Assembly: GCF_015775515.1 (NCBI RefSeq)
Contig: NZ_CP065383.1
Coordinates: 1,364,001 to 1,428,000, forward strand
Source: Atribacter laminatus
Lineage (GTDB): Bacteria > Atribacterota > Atribacteria > Atribacterales > Atribacteraceae
Direction: 5' to 3'
DNA length: 64,000 bases
Shown here: one piece after another, positions 8,797-18,055 of the stretch
Numbering within the stretch: the stretch's first letter is position 1
Layout: each line of letters opens with the position of its first letter
Notes under the pieces: generated by a model
The model's input: only the letters and a program-made list of their open reading frames with translations
Told to the model about the DNA's origin: nothing
Databases searched by the model: none
Translations under genes and position numbers: made by a program

Positions 8797-9214
8797 TCAT
8801 TCCTCCTTATATAAATAAACCAGCGATAATGATTTAATAATCTCTTAAGAAGATCATGTATTTATTATATCTCCCTTTTCTTTTTGTGAGGAACAGATTA
8901 AAATGAACCCAATTTTCAATTTTAACAAATTGATTGAGTAACTAAGTGATGATTAAAAAATGACGGTGAAAACCTTATATCGTAGGCAAGAGTATGGAGA
9001 CTGAGAAACATATCCTGAAAATCCACAGGCTTGATTTATTTCCACCGATTAAGGTAGCGGTATGCCATGGCATGGGGATTCTTGGGTTTTTTTCAACATC
9101 GGGCGCCGTTTTTCGACATGATGGTTTTCCTTTATAACAGCGACAAGGGAGCACCATTAATCAATAATGTTAAGATTATTTCTTAGAATTTATTAAAAAA
9201 TGAGGTGAGAAGCA
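8797..9214. repeat. Intergenic region with degenerate repeat fragments
   Basis: Around 9010-9075 lie fragments of a family also seen at 31457-31514 and 16383-16400: AGGCTTGATTTAT near 9029 and TGCCATGGCATGG near 9064. A CGGGCGCCG palindrome lies near 9104. No gene is supported; the class II aldolase promoter must lie at the right end. Confidence 0.5.
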
Positions 9215-9877
9215 ATGGATGAAAAAGAACTTCGGGAAGCATTAGTTTATTGGGGTCGGAAGATCATTGAAAAAAAATTAGTTGTGGGTGCTGGTGGCAA
9301 TATAAGCGCTCGATATAAAGATATCATGCTGATTTCACCCAGTGGGTTAGGATTTGATGAATTAGAACCACAAGACTATGTTGCAGTAAATCTGGAAACC
9401 GGAAAAACCGTATCCGATGGCCGACCTTCTTCTGAAGTAGTTATGCACTGGTTCTGTTATTTAGGGAGGCCGGATATTAATGCCGTTGTTCATACTCACC
9501 CTCCTCTTACCATTGGGGTTGTTGCCGGTGGGGGACAAATTGGACCAATGTTTCCAGATTTTGTAGCTTACTTGGGATCATTAGGTTATATCGACTATGT
9601 GACTCCTTGCACCGCTGAATTAGCCCGGACGGTTCAAGGCCAAGTAAAAGAAAAAAACGGAGTTCTCATGCTCAACCATGGTGCATTAACTGTCGGTCAA
9701 AATCTAAAAGAAGCCTTTCAAAGAACCGAATTAATCGAAGAATCAGCCAGGATACTGATTGCAGCAAAGCAATTTGGAGAGCCTCGAATTTTAACATCAA
9801 AAGAATGTGATGAAATTAGAAATCTCGATGCAGAAAAATATCGAATGGAACTCATAAAAAAAGCAACGAATCAATGA
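9215..9877 (+). CDS. fucA: Class II aldolase, fuculose-phosphate-aldolase type
   Basis: The zinc ligands of L-fuculose-1-phosphate aldolase are all present: Glu74 (SSE), His93 and His95 (HTHPP) and His155 (NHGAL). GNISAR (29-33) and SPSG (41-44) form the phosphate site. The family cleaves a ketose 1-phosphate or ulose phosphate to DHAP (or a related fragment) and an aldehyde. Length 220 is normal. The true substrate is not determined; ribulose-phosphate epimerase-like or methylthioribulose enzymes share the fold. It is the first gene of an operon, 30 bases before the CobT-like gene. Confidence 0.88.
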   Translation: MDEKELREALVYWGRKIIEKKLVVGAGGNISARYKDIMLISPSGLGFDELEPQDYVAVNLETGKTVSDGRPSSEVVMHWFCYLGRPDINAVVHTHPPLTIGVVAGGGQIGPMFPDFVAYLGSLGYIDYVTPCTAELARTVQGQVKEKNGVLMLNHGALTVGQNLKEAFQRTELIEESARILIAAKQFGEPRILTSKECDEIRNLDAEKYRMELIKKATNQ

Positions 9878-9907
9878 AGTTCTTAATAATGAGGAGGATA
9901 CATTTGA

Positions 9908-10900
9908 ATGTTTGTTTTAGTGATAAGTGGGAGCGACGTCAGTAAAATTCCTGGGGTATCAATTGCCGGCTTGAACCCGGAGGTTATCCCATATACTGCC
10001 CCAGCTGATGCAGATTTGCTTTTATGGGGAAAACCTCATGTCATCGATGCTATTCCCGTTGACCCTCAAGGACATCCAACTCCAGCAATAATTACCCATG
10101 CTGCTTGTTGTGAAGCTGGATTTCCTATTTTAATTGTTCGTTCTGGAACATATCTCCCGCCGGTGGTTCCTTATATTGAAATGAATGTGGAACCTGGACA
10201 AGATCCGCAAACCAACCAAGCGGTTTCAAAAGTAGAATTGTTAGTTGAAAAATCCAAATCTTTGGGTCAAATATTGGGGAAATCTTCAAAAAAGATTGTG
10301 ATTGCTGAATCGCTACCTGGTGGAACCACAACTGCCTATTTGATTTTAAAAGCTTTGGGGTATAATGGCATGGTTTCATCGGCAAGCCCAGTCAATCCAG
10401 TTAAACTTAAGGAGCAAATTTGGGAAAATTCCGCCCAGAGAATCGGAATAAAACCCGGTGGTCTTAGTGGTGACCCAATGAAAGCCATTCGCGAATTGGG
10501 TGACCCGATGCAAGCAACCGTATTTGGCATGGTAACTGGTGTTTTAGAAGAAACTGATATCATACTTGCCGGTGGAACTCAAATGTTGGCAGTAGCCGCT
10601 TTACTTCGTCATGCTGGATATAATAAACCACTCTTGGTTGCCACCACAACTTATGTAATTCGTGATAAGTTTGCTCATTTCCTTGACCTTGCCAGACAAA
10701 TCAGTGTTGAAATCTATTCTGCACCACTCGATTTTAGCCAGTCACCTTATCCTGGACTTAGTGATTATGAAAAAGGATACGTCAAAGAGGGTGTTGGTGC
10801 TGGAGGAGCAATTTGGTATGCTGAACAGCTTGGTGTAACACCAGATCGAGTAATAAGAAAAACCGAACAGCTATATCATGCGATGATTAAAAAGAATTGA
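9908..10900 (+). CDS. CobT-like nicotinate phosphoribosyltransferase family protein (TIGR00303 type)
   Basis: The sequence resembles the archaeal-type CobT homologues: an N-terminal VSIAGLNPEVIPYTAPADAD block, then AESLPGGTTTAYLILKALGY and a C-terminal VKEGVGAGGA glycine motif. Characterised relatives transfer phosphoribose from nicotinate mononucleotide to the lower ligand base of cobamides. Length 330 is normal. A ribosome site GAGGAGG precedes the ATG. It sits between an aldolase and a threonine aldolase with no other cobalamin gene in the window, so the cofactor link rests on homology alone. Confidence 0.82.
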   Translation: MFVLVISGSDVSKIPGVSIAGLNPEVIPYTAPADADLLLWGKPHVIDAIPVDPQGHPTPAIITHAACCEAGFPILIVRSGTYLPPVVPYIEMNVEPGQDPQTNQAVSKVELLVEKSKSLGQILGKSSKKIVIAESLPGGTTTAYLILKALGYNGMVSSASPVNPVKLKEQIWENSAQRIGIKPGGLSGDPMKAIRELGDPMQATVFGMVTGVLEETDIILAGGTQMLAVAALLRHAGYNKPLLVATTTYVIRDKFAHFLDLARQISVEIYSAPLDFSQSPYPGLSDYEKGYVKEGVGAGGAIWYAEQLGVTPDRVIRKTEQLYHAMIKKN

Positions 10901-10935
10901 TTATATTTGATTAAAATAGGAGGATGTGACAAAAG

Positions 10936-11994
10936 TTGTTAACTTTAAACCATTACCATAATCAATGGATAGATTTAAGAAGCGATACTGTAACTCATCC
11001 AACTGAAGAAATGCTAGATGCCATGGTTAAAGCCGACGTTGGTGACGATGTTTATCAAGATGACCCTACTACTTTGCAGTTAGAAGAATTAGCCGCAAAA
11101 ATGGTTGAGAAAGAAGCTGCATTATTTGTTCCTTCAGGGACTTTTGGAAATCAATTGGCTCTGATTTCCCACACCGAAAGAGGAGATGAAGTACTTATAC
11201 CCGAAAGTAATCATATAGTCATGCACGAGGTTGGAGCATCAGCGGTAATCGCTGGAGTTCAATTACGGTGTATCCCTGATGTAAATGGCTGTATCACCAT
11301 TAAAGATCTGCAGTACCGTTTTCGTGATGGGGATATCCATAATCCACGAACTGGTTTAATATGCCTTGAAAATGCCCATTCTTCAGGGAAGGTGATACCT
11401 CTTGCCGATATGCAAGAAATTTTTAATTATAGTAGATCATTAGGTATACCAATTCATCTCGATGGAGCTCGTATATTTAACGCAGCATTTGCCCTAAAGG
11501 TTGACGCGACTGATATAAGCCAATACTGTGATTCGGTAATGTTTTGCCTTTCCAAGGGTTTGTGTGCACCAATTGGATCAATTTTAGCGGGAAGCAAATC
11601 CTATATTGATCGGGCTCGGAAAAACCGTAAGTTGATGGGCGGGGGACTTCGTCAAAGTGGGTATTTAGCCGCTGCAGGATTAATATCATTAAAAAAAATG
11701 GTTCAAAGGCTTCCTCTTGATCATGAAAACGCTCAGTATTTAGCGAAACGACTCAGGGAAATCCCTGAGTTGGAAATTTTTGACGACCGGCTTGACATAA
11801 ACATGGTTTTTTTCCGAATTAAAAAGAAAAATTTTGATTCAGATGCCCTCGTTCATTATTTGAGTAAAAAAAATATTAAAATCAATCTTCCCATGGCAGA
11901 AGAGTTTCGCTTGGTTACTCATTATTGGATCGATAAAAGGAAAATTGATTGGGTAATCATGATAATAAAAGAGTATATGCAAAAAGCACTTTGA
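10936..11994 (+). CDS. ltaE: Low-specificity L-threonine aldolase
   Basis: PLP-dependent enzyme cleaving L-threonine or allo-threonine to glycine and acetaldehyde. The N-terminal DLRSDTVTHPTEEM and VGDDVYQDDPT are hallmark blocks, HLDGARI (174-180) holds the PLP-contacting Asp, and the Schiff-base lysine is Lys207 in CLSKGL. The start is a TTG at 10936 with TAGGAGG about 12 bases upstream; a GTG at 10926 is in another frame. Length 352 is typical. It ends the fucA-cobT-like-ltaE operon, 35 bases after the second gene. Confidence 0.92.
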   Translation: MLTLNHYHNQWIDLRSDTVTHPTEEMLDAMVKADVGDDVYQDDPTTLQLEELAAKMVEKEAALFVPSGTFGNQLALISHTERGDEVLIPESNHIVMHEVGASAVIAGVQLRCIPDVNGCITIKDLQYRFRDGDIHNPRTGLICLENAHSSGKVIPLADMQEIFNYSRSLGIPIHLDGARIFNAAFALKVDATDISQYCDSVMFCLSKGLCAPIGSILAGSKSYIDRARKNRKLMGGGLRQSGYLAAAGLISLKKMVQRLPLDHENAQYLAKRLREIPELEIFDDRLDINMVFFRIKKKNFDSDALVHYLSKKNIKINLPMAEEFRLVTHYWIDKRKIDWVIMIIKEYMQKAL

Positions 11995-12249
11995 AGGTTT
12001 TTATATATAGATGATAGAGTTTTTATGAATGAGGTGATTGCATATTTCTAGCGGAAATAAAATAAAAAAATGGGCCCTAACAAACCGTACGCATTCCTTG
12101 TCTGTTCAAATAGCCAGACATTTAGCCATAATAATTGCTCACCAACTACGGAGCTTTTTTAGAGAGACACACTCTCGTTTAAAGGCTTATTCGCATACCA
12201 GTTCCTCAGAGCCCACAATTCAATTTTAAATTGAATTCATTTAAAAGTC

Positions 12250-12284
12250 AATTGAACTAAATTTATTTCTCATTTAGTTCAATT
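12250..12284. terminator. Bidirectional terminator overlapping a stop codon
   Basis: AATTGAACTAAAT (12250-12262) pairs exactly with 12272-12284. It can end the ltaE operon on the plus strand, and it overlaps the TAA stop (12283-12285) of the minus-strand gene. Confidence 0.75.
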
Positions 12285-12648
12285 AATCGATTTTAATGGT
12301 GATAGTTTTGTCGCCGAACTTATTGCAAAGAGCGTAAACTTCAATTGTGTCTCCTGACTTAGCGTCTATAAGAAGATATTGAGCATCCTGAATACCTGAG
12401 GATGTTTGAGTAAGGAAATATTGAAGGACCATGTCTTTTCCGTTGAGTTTTACTTTAATTTCTTCAATATAGTGATCACCAGTTGGATTGGGAACATTAT
12501 GGAGAGCTTGAATGGTTAAGATCTTAGTATCTTGGTCAAAAGTTGCATTAATTGTTGAAGGTGGATGGGCAAAAGCAACCCCACTAAAAAGAATAAAACC
12601 AATTATGACATTGATAATCATACTTTTTTTGGTCGAAAATTTTAACAT
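12283..12648 (-). CDS. Exported superoxide-reductase-fold protein lacking canonical iron ligands
   Basis: Residues 1-27 are a signal peptide ending VAFA. The mature part follows the desulfoferrodoxin/neelaredoxin pattern: VPNPTGDHYIEEIKVKLNGK corresponds to VPHPM...HYIEWIE, and VYALCNKFG corresponds to AYCNxHG. Of the usual iron ligands, His59 (HYI) and Cys108 (CNK) are kept, but the HP histidine is Asn54 and the CNxH histidine is Phe111. It therefore probably does not reduce superoxide in the standard way. Length 121 fits one domain. The gene is a single unit with a GGAGG site before ATG. Function unknown. Confidence 0.7.
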   Translation of the reverse strand: MLKFSTKKSMIINVIIGFILFSGVAFAHPPSTINATFDQDTKILTIQALHNVPNPTGDHYIEEIKVKLNGKDMVLQYFLTQTSSGIQDAQYLLIDAKSGDTIEVYALCNKFGDKTITIKID

Positions 12649-12757
12649 TTGTAAAACCTCCTATGGAATTGAATTAGCATAATACAAGTAAACCACTCTT
12701 CTGTGGAAATATTTCTTAACTGGAATAAAAAAATAAGGGACAAACTAAAACCTAATA

Positions 12758-12786
12758 TTGTTTTATAGAATTTCGGAAATTATAAT
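12758..12786 (+). promoter_or_regulatory. Probable sigma-70 promoter
   Basis: TTGTTT at 12758-12763 and TATAAT at 12781-12786 are separated by 17 bases and lie 62 bases before the start of the gene at 12849. Confidence 0.55.
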
Positions 12787-12848
12787 TATATAAAGTAATA
12801 ATTTTTAAAGGGAAGAAAAATTGGATTTGGCAAAAAGGAGGGTTTATT

Positions 12849-13631
12849 ATGTTTAAAAAAGTTGTTTTTATTTTAATGGTGATATTTATTTTTAGTTTCT
12901 CGTATAATGTTTATGGACAAAATTTTGTTCCTTATCAAAATCCACAGAAGGGTTTTTCTATTCAAGTTCCGGCTGGTTGGCAACAGAGTGCACAAAATTT
13001 TTATGGCCAAGAAGTGATATATTTTATTTCACCAATGGAGTCACAACAAGATTACTTTCAAGAGAATATATCAATAATGATTTTTCCCCTGCAAAGCCAG
13101 ATGGATCTTGAAACTCTTGCCAATATGTATACTCAACAATCCCAATACCAGATTCCAAATCTTCAAGCTGTTCAGTCACAAAACATTACCATAGGAAATG
13201 TTCCAGCGAAGTATGCCCTTTATACCGGTTCAATGCAACAAATGAACATGGCGTTTTTAGTTGTCTATATTATCAATCAAAATCAAGCTTATATACTTCA
13301 ATGCACTTCCGATGCTAATAAATATCAGCAGTATCAAGCTGTATTTAGTCAAGTGTTAGGTTCATTTAGTTTCATGGCAGTTCAACCAACACCCTTTCAA
13401 CAGCAACAACCCTTTCAACAACAACAGCCCTTCCCACAACAGGAACCCCTTCAACAGCAACAACCTTTTCAACAGCAACAACAGCCCTTTCAACAGCAAC
13501 AGCCATTAGTACCAGAACAGCAACTTCCATTTATTCCTGAACAAACACCACAAACCAACCTCCCCCAGTTTGACCAACCAAGCATTCAACAAACACCGCC
13601 AACTCAAGATGCCTTACCACAATTTGATTAA
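12849..13631 (+). CDS. Exported PsbP/DcrB-like protein with Gln-rich repeat tail
   Basis: A signal peptide covers residues 1-23 (ends NVYG). Residues 28-178 (YQNPQKGFSIQVPAGWQQ...) look like the PsbP/DcrB-like fold often seen in small secreted proteins, which start with a FSIxxPxxW motif. Residues about 180-222 form a degenerate repeat of PFQQQQ units, followed by a Pro/Gln-rich tail. The repeat DNA (13390-13503) is CAACAGCAA-rich and could vary in length by slippage. GGAGG precedes the ATG. Role unknown; it may be cotranscribed with the Kelch gene 91 bases downstream. Confidence 0.75.
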   Translation: MFKKVVFILMVIFIFSFSYNVYGQNFVPYQNPQKGFSIQVPAGWQQSAQNFYGQEVIYFISPMESQQDYFQENISIMIFPLQSQMDLETLANMYTQQSQYQIPNLQAVQSQNITIGNVPAKYALYTGSMQQMNMAFLVVYIINQNQAYILQCTSDANKYQQYQAVFSQVLGSFSFMAVQPTPFQQQQPFQQQQPFPQQEPLQQQQPFQQQQQPFQQQQPLVPEQQLPFIPEQTPQTNLPQFDQPSIQQTPPTQDALPQFD

Positions 13632-13722
13632 AAGAGCCGCCATTAACGAATTTTAAAAAAATGTAAAGGATTAGATAAAAAAGCTTATTACAAGACCACA
13701 GGTTTCGGGAGGGTCGATTTAG

Positions 13723-14976
13723 ATGAAAATGAAATTGTGGTTATTACTGTTATTGGTTTTTTCCTTTACAATTTTTTCTTTTTATGCGCACGCTTCGGAA
13801 AAATGGGTTCAAATAGGAACTATCCCCCTTAACGGGAGAGTAAATTTCAAGGCTGTTGAGTTAAATGAAAAAGTTTATCTTCTTGGTGGTGCATCTTTTG
13901 AGAAGGGCATTACTAATTTAGTTGATGTATATGATCCCAAAAGCAATTCTTGGATGCTCGTGAATCCTATGAAGGAAAAGAAAACCAATTTTGCTGCTTC
14001 AGTCTATCAGGGGAAAATATATGTCATCGGAGGATACCGAGAAGATGGTCGGTTTTTTATGAACACTGTTGAAATTTATGATCCTAAAAATAATACCTGG
14101 AGCAAAGGGAAACCGCTCCCTTCCCGAAGAGGCTGGATGGAGAGTGCCGTATCCAACGATAAAATTTATGTGATTGGTGGCCGGACGGTTAATTTTCACA
14201 ATACCAATGCTGTTGAAATTTATGATCCAATACAGGATGAATGGTCATTGGGCCCAACCATGAAGGAGAGTTTATACAATTTTGGAATTGCCTCATTTGA
14301 AGATAAAATTTATGTATTCGGTGGAGTTGACGAGAGTGGAAAAATTCTTGATACCCTTTACATATTGAACACCAGAATTAATTCTTGGAGTAAAGGGACT
14401 CATTTGCCCACACCAAGAGAAAATTGCCAAGCTCTTCTTGTTGGAGAAAAGATTTATTTAATTGGCGGATATAATGATGGTGTAGGTCATTTAGCTTCGG
14501 TTGACGTTTATGATATTGTGAGTGAGACTTGGGATTCACTTCCTCCAATGAATACTCCTCGCTGGGGTTTTGGAGCGGCTACGGTTGGTGGTACAATTTT
14601 TGTTTTTGGAGGTGGAAAGGATTTTGGTCAGAGATCGGCATTTGTTAAAACTTATGAAAAGTTATTGGTTGAAGAAATAATATCTTCTGAAATAGATGAT
14701 TTTTCGCCAATCTCAATAGAAATTGTTGCACCCCTTTCTGGTACAGTCGTTTCTTCATCTGAAATAATTTTGGTTGCTGATCTAAAAGGGAATCTTGAAA
14801 GAGTTTATTTAAATGGGAAGAGAGTTTTAAAGCAAGACATAAGATGGCTTGCCGATGGGATTTATCAACTCCGTGTGGAATTAAGATTAAATAAAGGGAA
14901 AAACACCATATCAATCGAAGCTTATGATCCAGAAGAAAATAGCGCCCGACAAGATATTGAAATCATCCGGAAGTAA
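13723..14976 (+). CDS. Exported Kelch-repeat protein with C-terminal Ig-like domain
   Basis: Signal peptide at residues 1-25 (ends YAHA). Six Kelch blades follow at about 27-315, each with YVIGG or equivalent, then a VEIYDPKNNTW-type strand (for example 75-83 and 122-130 regions). This predicts a six-bladed beta-propeller. The last 90 residues (SIEIVAPLSGTVVSS...NTISIEAYDPEENSA) resemble a bacterial Ig-like or glucodextranase-type beta-sandwich. No catalytic residues are obvious, so a binding or scaffold role outside the inner membrane is likely. The ribosome site is GGGAGG eight to thirteen bases upstream. Confidence 0.85.
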   Translation: MKMKLWLLLLLVFSFTIFSFYAHASEKWVQIGTIPLNGRVNFKAVELNEKVYLLGGASFEKGITNLVDVYDPKSNSWMLVNPMKEKKTNFAASVYQGKIYVIGGYREDGRFFMNTVEIYDPKNNTWSKGKPLPSRRGWMESAVSNDKIYVIGGRTVNFHNTNAVEIYDPIQDEWSLGPTMKESLYNFGIASFEDKIYVFGGVDESGKILDTLYILNTRINSWSKGTHLPTPRENCQALLVGEKIYLIGGYNDGVGHLASVDVYDIVSETWDSLPPMNTPRWGFGAATVGGTIFVFGGGKDFGQRSAFVKTYEKLLVEEIISSEIDDFSPISIEIVAPLSGTVVSSSEIILVADLKGNLERVYLNGKRVLKQDIRWLADGIYQLRVELRLNKGKNTISIEAYDPEENSARQDIEIIRK

Positions 14977-15068
14977 CTGGAAACAGAAAAATTAGTTCAT
15001 TCAGGATAGTTAAATTTGAATAAAATTTTATGCTTATTAAGTGAGGTGATTTCCAATGAAATCTTATT

Positions 15069-16280
15069 TTAATTGGATCGTCTCGCTTCTGGTTTGTTGA
15101 TAAAAAAAGTTAATATTGAACCAGCTAAGCAAAATAAAGCAGAAACTGTATAACTGGTTTGATAAGTTCCAGTTATATCTCGAACCGCTCCACCCAATAA
15201 AGGTCCAAGAAATCCTCCTACTCCCCAGGCAGTCATGATAAATCCATAATTTACCCCTAAATTTTTTAAGCCAAAAAGCTGGGAAGTAATTACTGGAAAT
15301 ATGGTGAGCATTCCGCCAAAGGTAAATCCAACCAGGCCTTTCCCGATGAGGAGAGTATGCGGTGCAGTCATGGTATGAAATATTAAATAAATTATAACTT
15401 GAATTAAAAAAATGAGTAACAAAGCTTTTTTTTCTCCTATAACGTCAGAGATTGATCCCCAAGATATGCGTCCAAGAAAATTAAATACCGCATAAACCAT
15501 AACTAAAATAGCTCCATTTTCGATTCCTGCTTGTTCTTGACCAATTTTTGCCATTTGTCCGATTATGAGCAATCCAGAAAAGGTTCCAAAGAAAAATAAA
15601 ACCCATAGAAGATAGAACTGTGATGTTTTTAGCATTGTTGGGAAAGTAAAATCAATTTCCCTGGGATAGTTTTTCTGAGGCTTTTTTGATTTAAGCTGTA
15701 TCGGAAGATATCCTGAAGGTGGATTTTGAATAATAAAAGACAAGAAAAATATTGTAAGGAAAAAGAGGATACCTAGGGTTAAAAAGGTTGTAGGTAAACC
15801 AGTTTGATGAATTAGAAATCGAGTAAGTGGAGCAATATAGAAAGGGGCTAAACCAAATCCACTGACTACGATTCCAGAAATAAAACCACGATTAATAACG
15901 TGAAACCACTTTACTGCTGCGGGAGTCGGTGCTGAATATCCAAATCCCATAGCAAGTCCAAAGATTATTCCAAAAAAGATTGTTAAACCAATAACAGTAA
16001 CAGTTGTTGATGATAGGATAAAACCGAGTCCAGCAAGAATAGATGCAATGAGCAATGCTATCCGAGGACCGACTGAATCTTGTAATCTTCCCCCTGGAAT
16101 CATCGAAAGTGCAAAAACAACCGAGGCTACCATATAAGGGATTTGAGTTTGAGTTGCTGTCCACTGATAGTCGTCGATTAAAGCGGCTGAAATAACTCCC
16201 CAAGAATAAAGAACACCTAAGGACAAATTAACTCCAAAGCCAGCCCAGACAGTTTTCCAGGCTTTGCTCAAATAAATCAT
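15069..16280 (-). CDS. Major facilitator superfamily transporter, oxalate/formate antiporter (OFA) group
   Basis: About 12 membrane segments in 403 residues. GFGVNLSLGVLYSWGV at the start and the GGRLQDSVGPR loop between helices 2 and 3 are typical of the OFA group, which exchanges small carboxylates. I chose the ATG at 16280 (fifth codon of the longer frame) because GGAGG lies five bases before it. The substrate cannot be predicted; many OFA-like proteins carry monocarboxylates. It is a single gene, convergent with the Kelch gene. Confidence 0.85.
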   Translation of the reverse strand: MIYLSKAWKTVWAGFGVNLSLGVLYSWGVISAALIDDYQWTATQTQIPYMVASVVFALSMIPGGRLQDSVGPRIALLIASILAGLGFILSSTTVTVIGLTIFFGIIFGLAMGFGYSAPTPAAVKWFHVINRGFISGIVVSGFGLAPFYIAPLTRFLIHQTGLPTTFLTLGILFFLTIFFLSFIIQNPPSGYLPIQLKSKKPQKNYPREIDFTFPTMLKTSQFYLLWVLFFFGTFSGLLIIGQMAKIGQEQAGIENGAILVMVYAVFNFLGRISWGSISDVIGEKKALLLIFLIQVIIYLIFHTMTAPHTLLIGKGLVGFTFGGMLTIFPVITSQLFGLKNLGVNYGFIMTAWGVGGFLGPLLGGAVRDITGTYQTSYTVSALFCLAGSILTFFINKPEARRSN

Positions 16281-16755
16281 AACTGCCTCCATACTAACCG
16301 ACTTTTAATTTTATTTAACCGGGAGTTTTACAATAGCAAAGCTATTACAAAAAGTCTATACTGAGAATCCGTGCACGATCTTGATAAATCAAGCCCCTAC
16401 AAAGGTGACAAGAAAATCTTTCTAAATAATATTATTTCAAACAAATTGCTTTTATATCAGTTTCTTATTTTTGATAAATGAAAAATGTGGGGATTCAATT
16501 TATTCCTTTTTTTAAATTCCCCAATCTAAATGTAGAGATTTTTTTTGAGTTAGTGTTTAAACTTCATTTGGTGTTCCAACCTGGTATGAAGGACTATTCT
16601 GTAAATATTCTGAAAAAAAGAACGAAGGACCTCATAAATTGATAGAATTTGTTATGATAATAATATAGAGAATTTTTAAGATAATTGGCAATTATTGTAA
16701 ATTACAATGAACCCTATTAAAAGTAATGTAAAAAATCCGAAAAGGAGGAAAACCA
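16281..16755. other. Intergenic region with repeat fragment and promoter
   Basis: GATAAATCAAGCCCCTAC (16383-16400) is the reverse complement of the GGGGCTTGATTTATC piece at 31498 and thus part of the dispersed family. A promoter for the URO-D-like gene may be TTGATA (16639-16644) and TAATAT (16661-16666) with a 16-base spacer. No gene is supported. Confidence 0.45.
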
Positions 16756-18039
16756 GTGTCTGATCAAACTGCCTTTGGATTAACCACGCTGGCTGGTTCA
16801 ATCGTAAATATTGAATTGCCAAAGAATGATCGACAAATTTTAAGAAAACTGGCAAAAAAGGTATTTGAATTAGCAAATAGGCCTATTGAAGACCAGAAAA
16901 GGGATCTATGGTACCGGATAAATTCTTTACAACCAACTCGACCAGTCGTATTTTGCGATCCTGAGAACGGGTGGAATGAGATTGTGCTTGAAGAGAGATT
17001 GCAAAGCGAGTCGGAACTTGGTCGTTGTTGGGAGATGATACTCCGGAAGGAAATATTTTGGGGAGAGGAAATGGGTGACGATCGAGTCGTGGAAGCAATT
17101 TTCTCCATTCCTTATGTTTACTTGGAAAGTGATTGGGGAATGCACGAAGTGAAAATTGGTGGTACAGATGGTGGCTCTTACCGCTGGGATGCACCTCTGA
17201 AAAATTATAAAGATTTGGATAAGCTTCATTTCCCAGAGATTGTCGTCGATCACGAGAAAACGGAAAGAATGGTTATTTTAGCCGAAGAAACCTTTGGTGA
17301 TCTTTTAAAAATAAAGAAGCAAGGACTCTGGTGGTGGTCATTGGGGATGACTTGGACCTTAGTCAATTTACGAGGTTTGGAACAAATCATGATTGATATG
17401 TTTGACTACCCCAATGAGCTTCACCAGTTAATGGCATTTTTACGGGACGGTCATTTGGCAAAATTGGATTTTTTAGAAAAAAATCAGTTATTGACTCTCA
17501 ATAACGATGGAACCTATGTTGGTTCTGGTGGGTTTGGTTATACTCATGAGCTTCCTCAACCCGATTTTAATGGGAAAAGAGTTCGAACCATTGACATATG
17601 GGGTTTTGCTGAAAGTCAAGAGACGTGCTATGTTTCACCAGAAATGTTTGCCGAGTTTATATTTCCTTATCAATACCCAATTCTAGAGCGTTTTGGATTG
17701 AACTGTTATGGATGTTGTGAACCGATTAATACGAGATGGGATGTAGTGAAAAAATTTCCTCGACTCCGAAGAATATCGGTTTCTCCATGGGCTGATTTGA
17801 AAATTATGGCCGATTATTTAGGAGTAGATTATATATATTCGCTTAAACCAACCCCAGCAGACATTGCTGTTCCTCATATTGATGAAGAATATATAAGAAT
17901 GAAAATTCGTAATGCTTTTCAGATTACAAAAAACTGTCGAGTAGAAATCATCATGAAAGATAATCACACAATTGGAAAAAACCCGGAAAATGTGAAACGA
18001 TGGTGCCGGATAGCTAAGGAAGAAGCTGAAAGTTTGTAG
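16756..18039 (+). CDS. Uroporphyrinogen-decarboxylase (URO-D) family protein, divergent
   Basis: 427 residues, starting at GTG 16756 with AAAGGAGG ten bases upstream. The C-terminal half has the URO-D/methyltransferase barrel pattern: YVSPEMFAEFIFPYQYPILERFGLNCYGCCEPI followed in the family by a metal-site cysteine (YGCCEP), then ISVSPWADLKIMADYLG. True HemE arginines near the N-terminus are not evident, so heme synthesis is unlikely. The relatives with Cys here are often cobamide- or metal-dependent methyltransferases or unknown enzymes. The next gene, 1.4 kb downstream, begins a sugar ABC system; a second URO-D-like protein in this window is also beside a sugar transporter. Confidence 0.8.
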   Translation: MSDQTAFGLTTLAGSIVNIELPKNDRQILRKLAKKVFELANRPIEDQKRDLWYRINSLQPTRPVVFCDPENGWNEIVLEERLQSESELGRCWEMILRKEIFWGEEMGDDRVVEAIFSIPYVYLESDWGMHEVKIGGTDGGSYRWDAPLKNYKDLDKLHFPEIVVDHEKTERMVILAEETFGDLLKIKKQGLWWWSLGMTWTLVNLRGLEQIMIDMFDYPNELHQLMAFLRDGHLAKLDFLEKNQLLTLNNDGTYVGSGGFGYTHELPQPDFNGKRVRTIDIWGFAESQETCYVSPEMFAEFIFPYQYPILERFGLNCYGCCEPINTRWDVVKKFPRLRRISVSPWADLKIMADYLGVDYIYSLKPTPADIAVPHIDEEYIRMKIRNAFQITKNCRVEIIMKDNHTIGKNPENVKRWCRIAKEEAESL

Positions 18040-18055
18040 AAATTTACGCTTCTTT

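Noticed and set aside
12038-12229. 63-codon frame after ltaE
   Set aside because: Begins at a TTG directly touching the GAGGTGA site, and the protein has no recognisable pattern; most likely non-coding.
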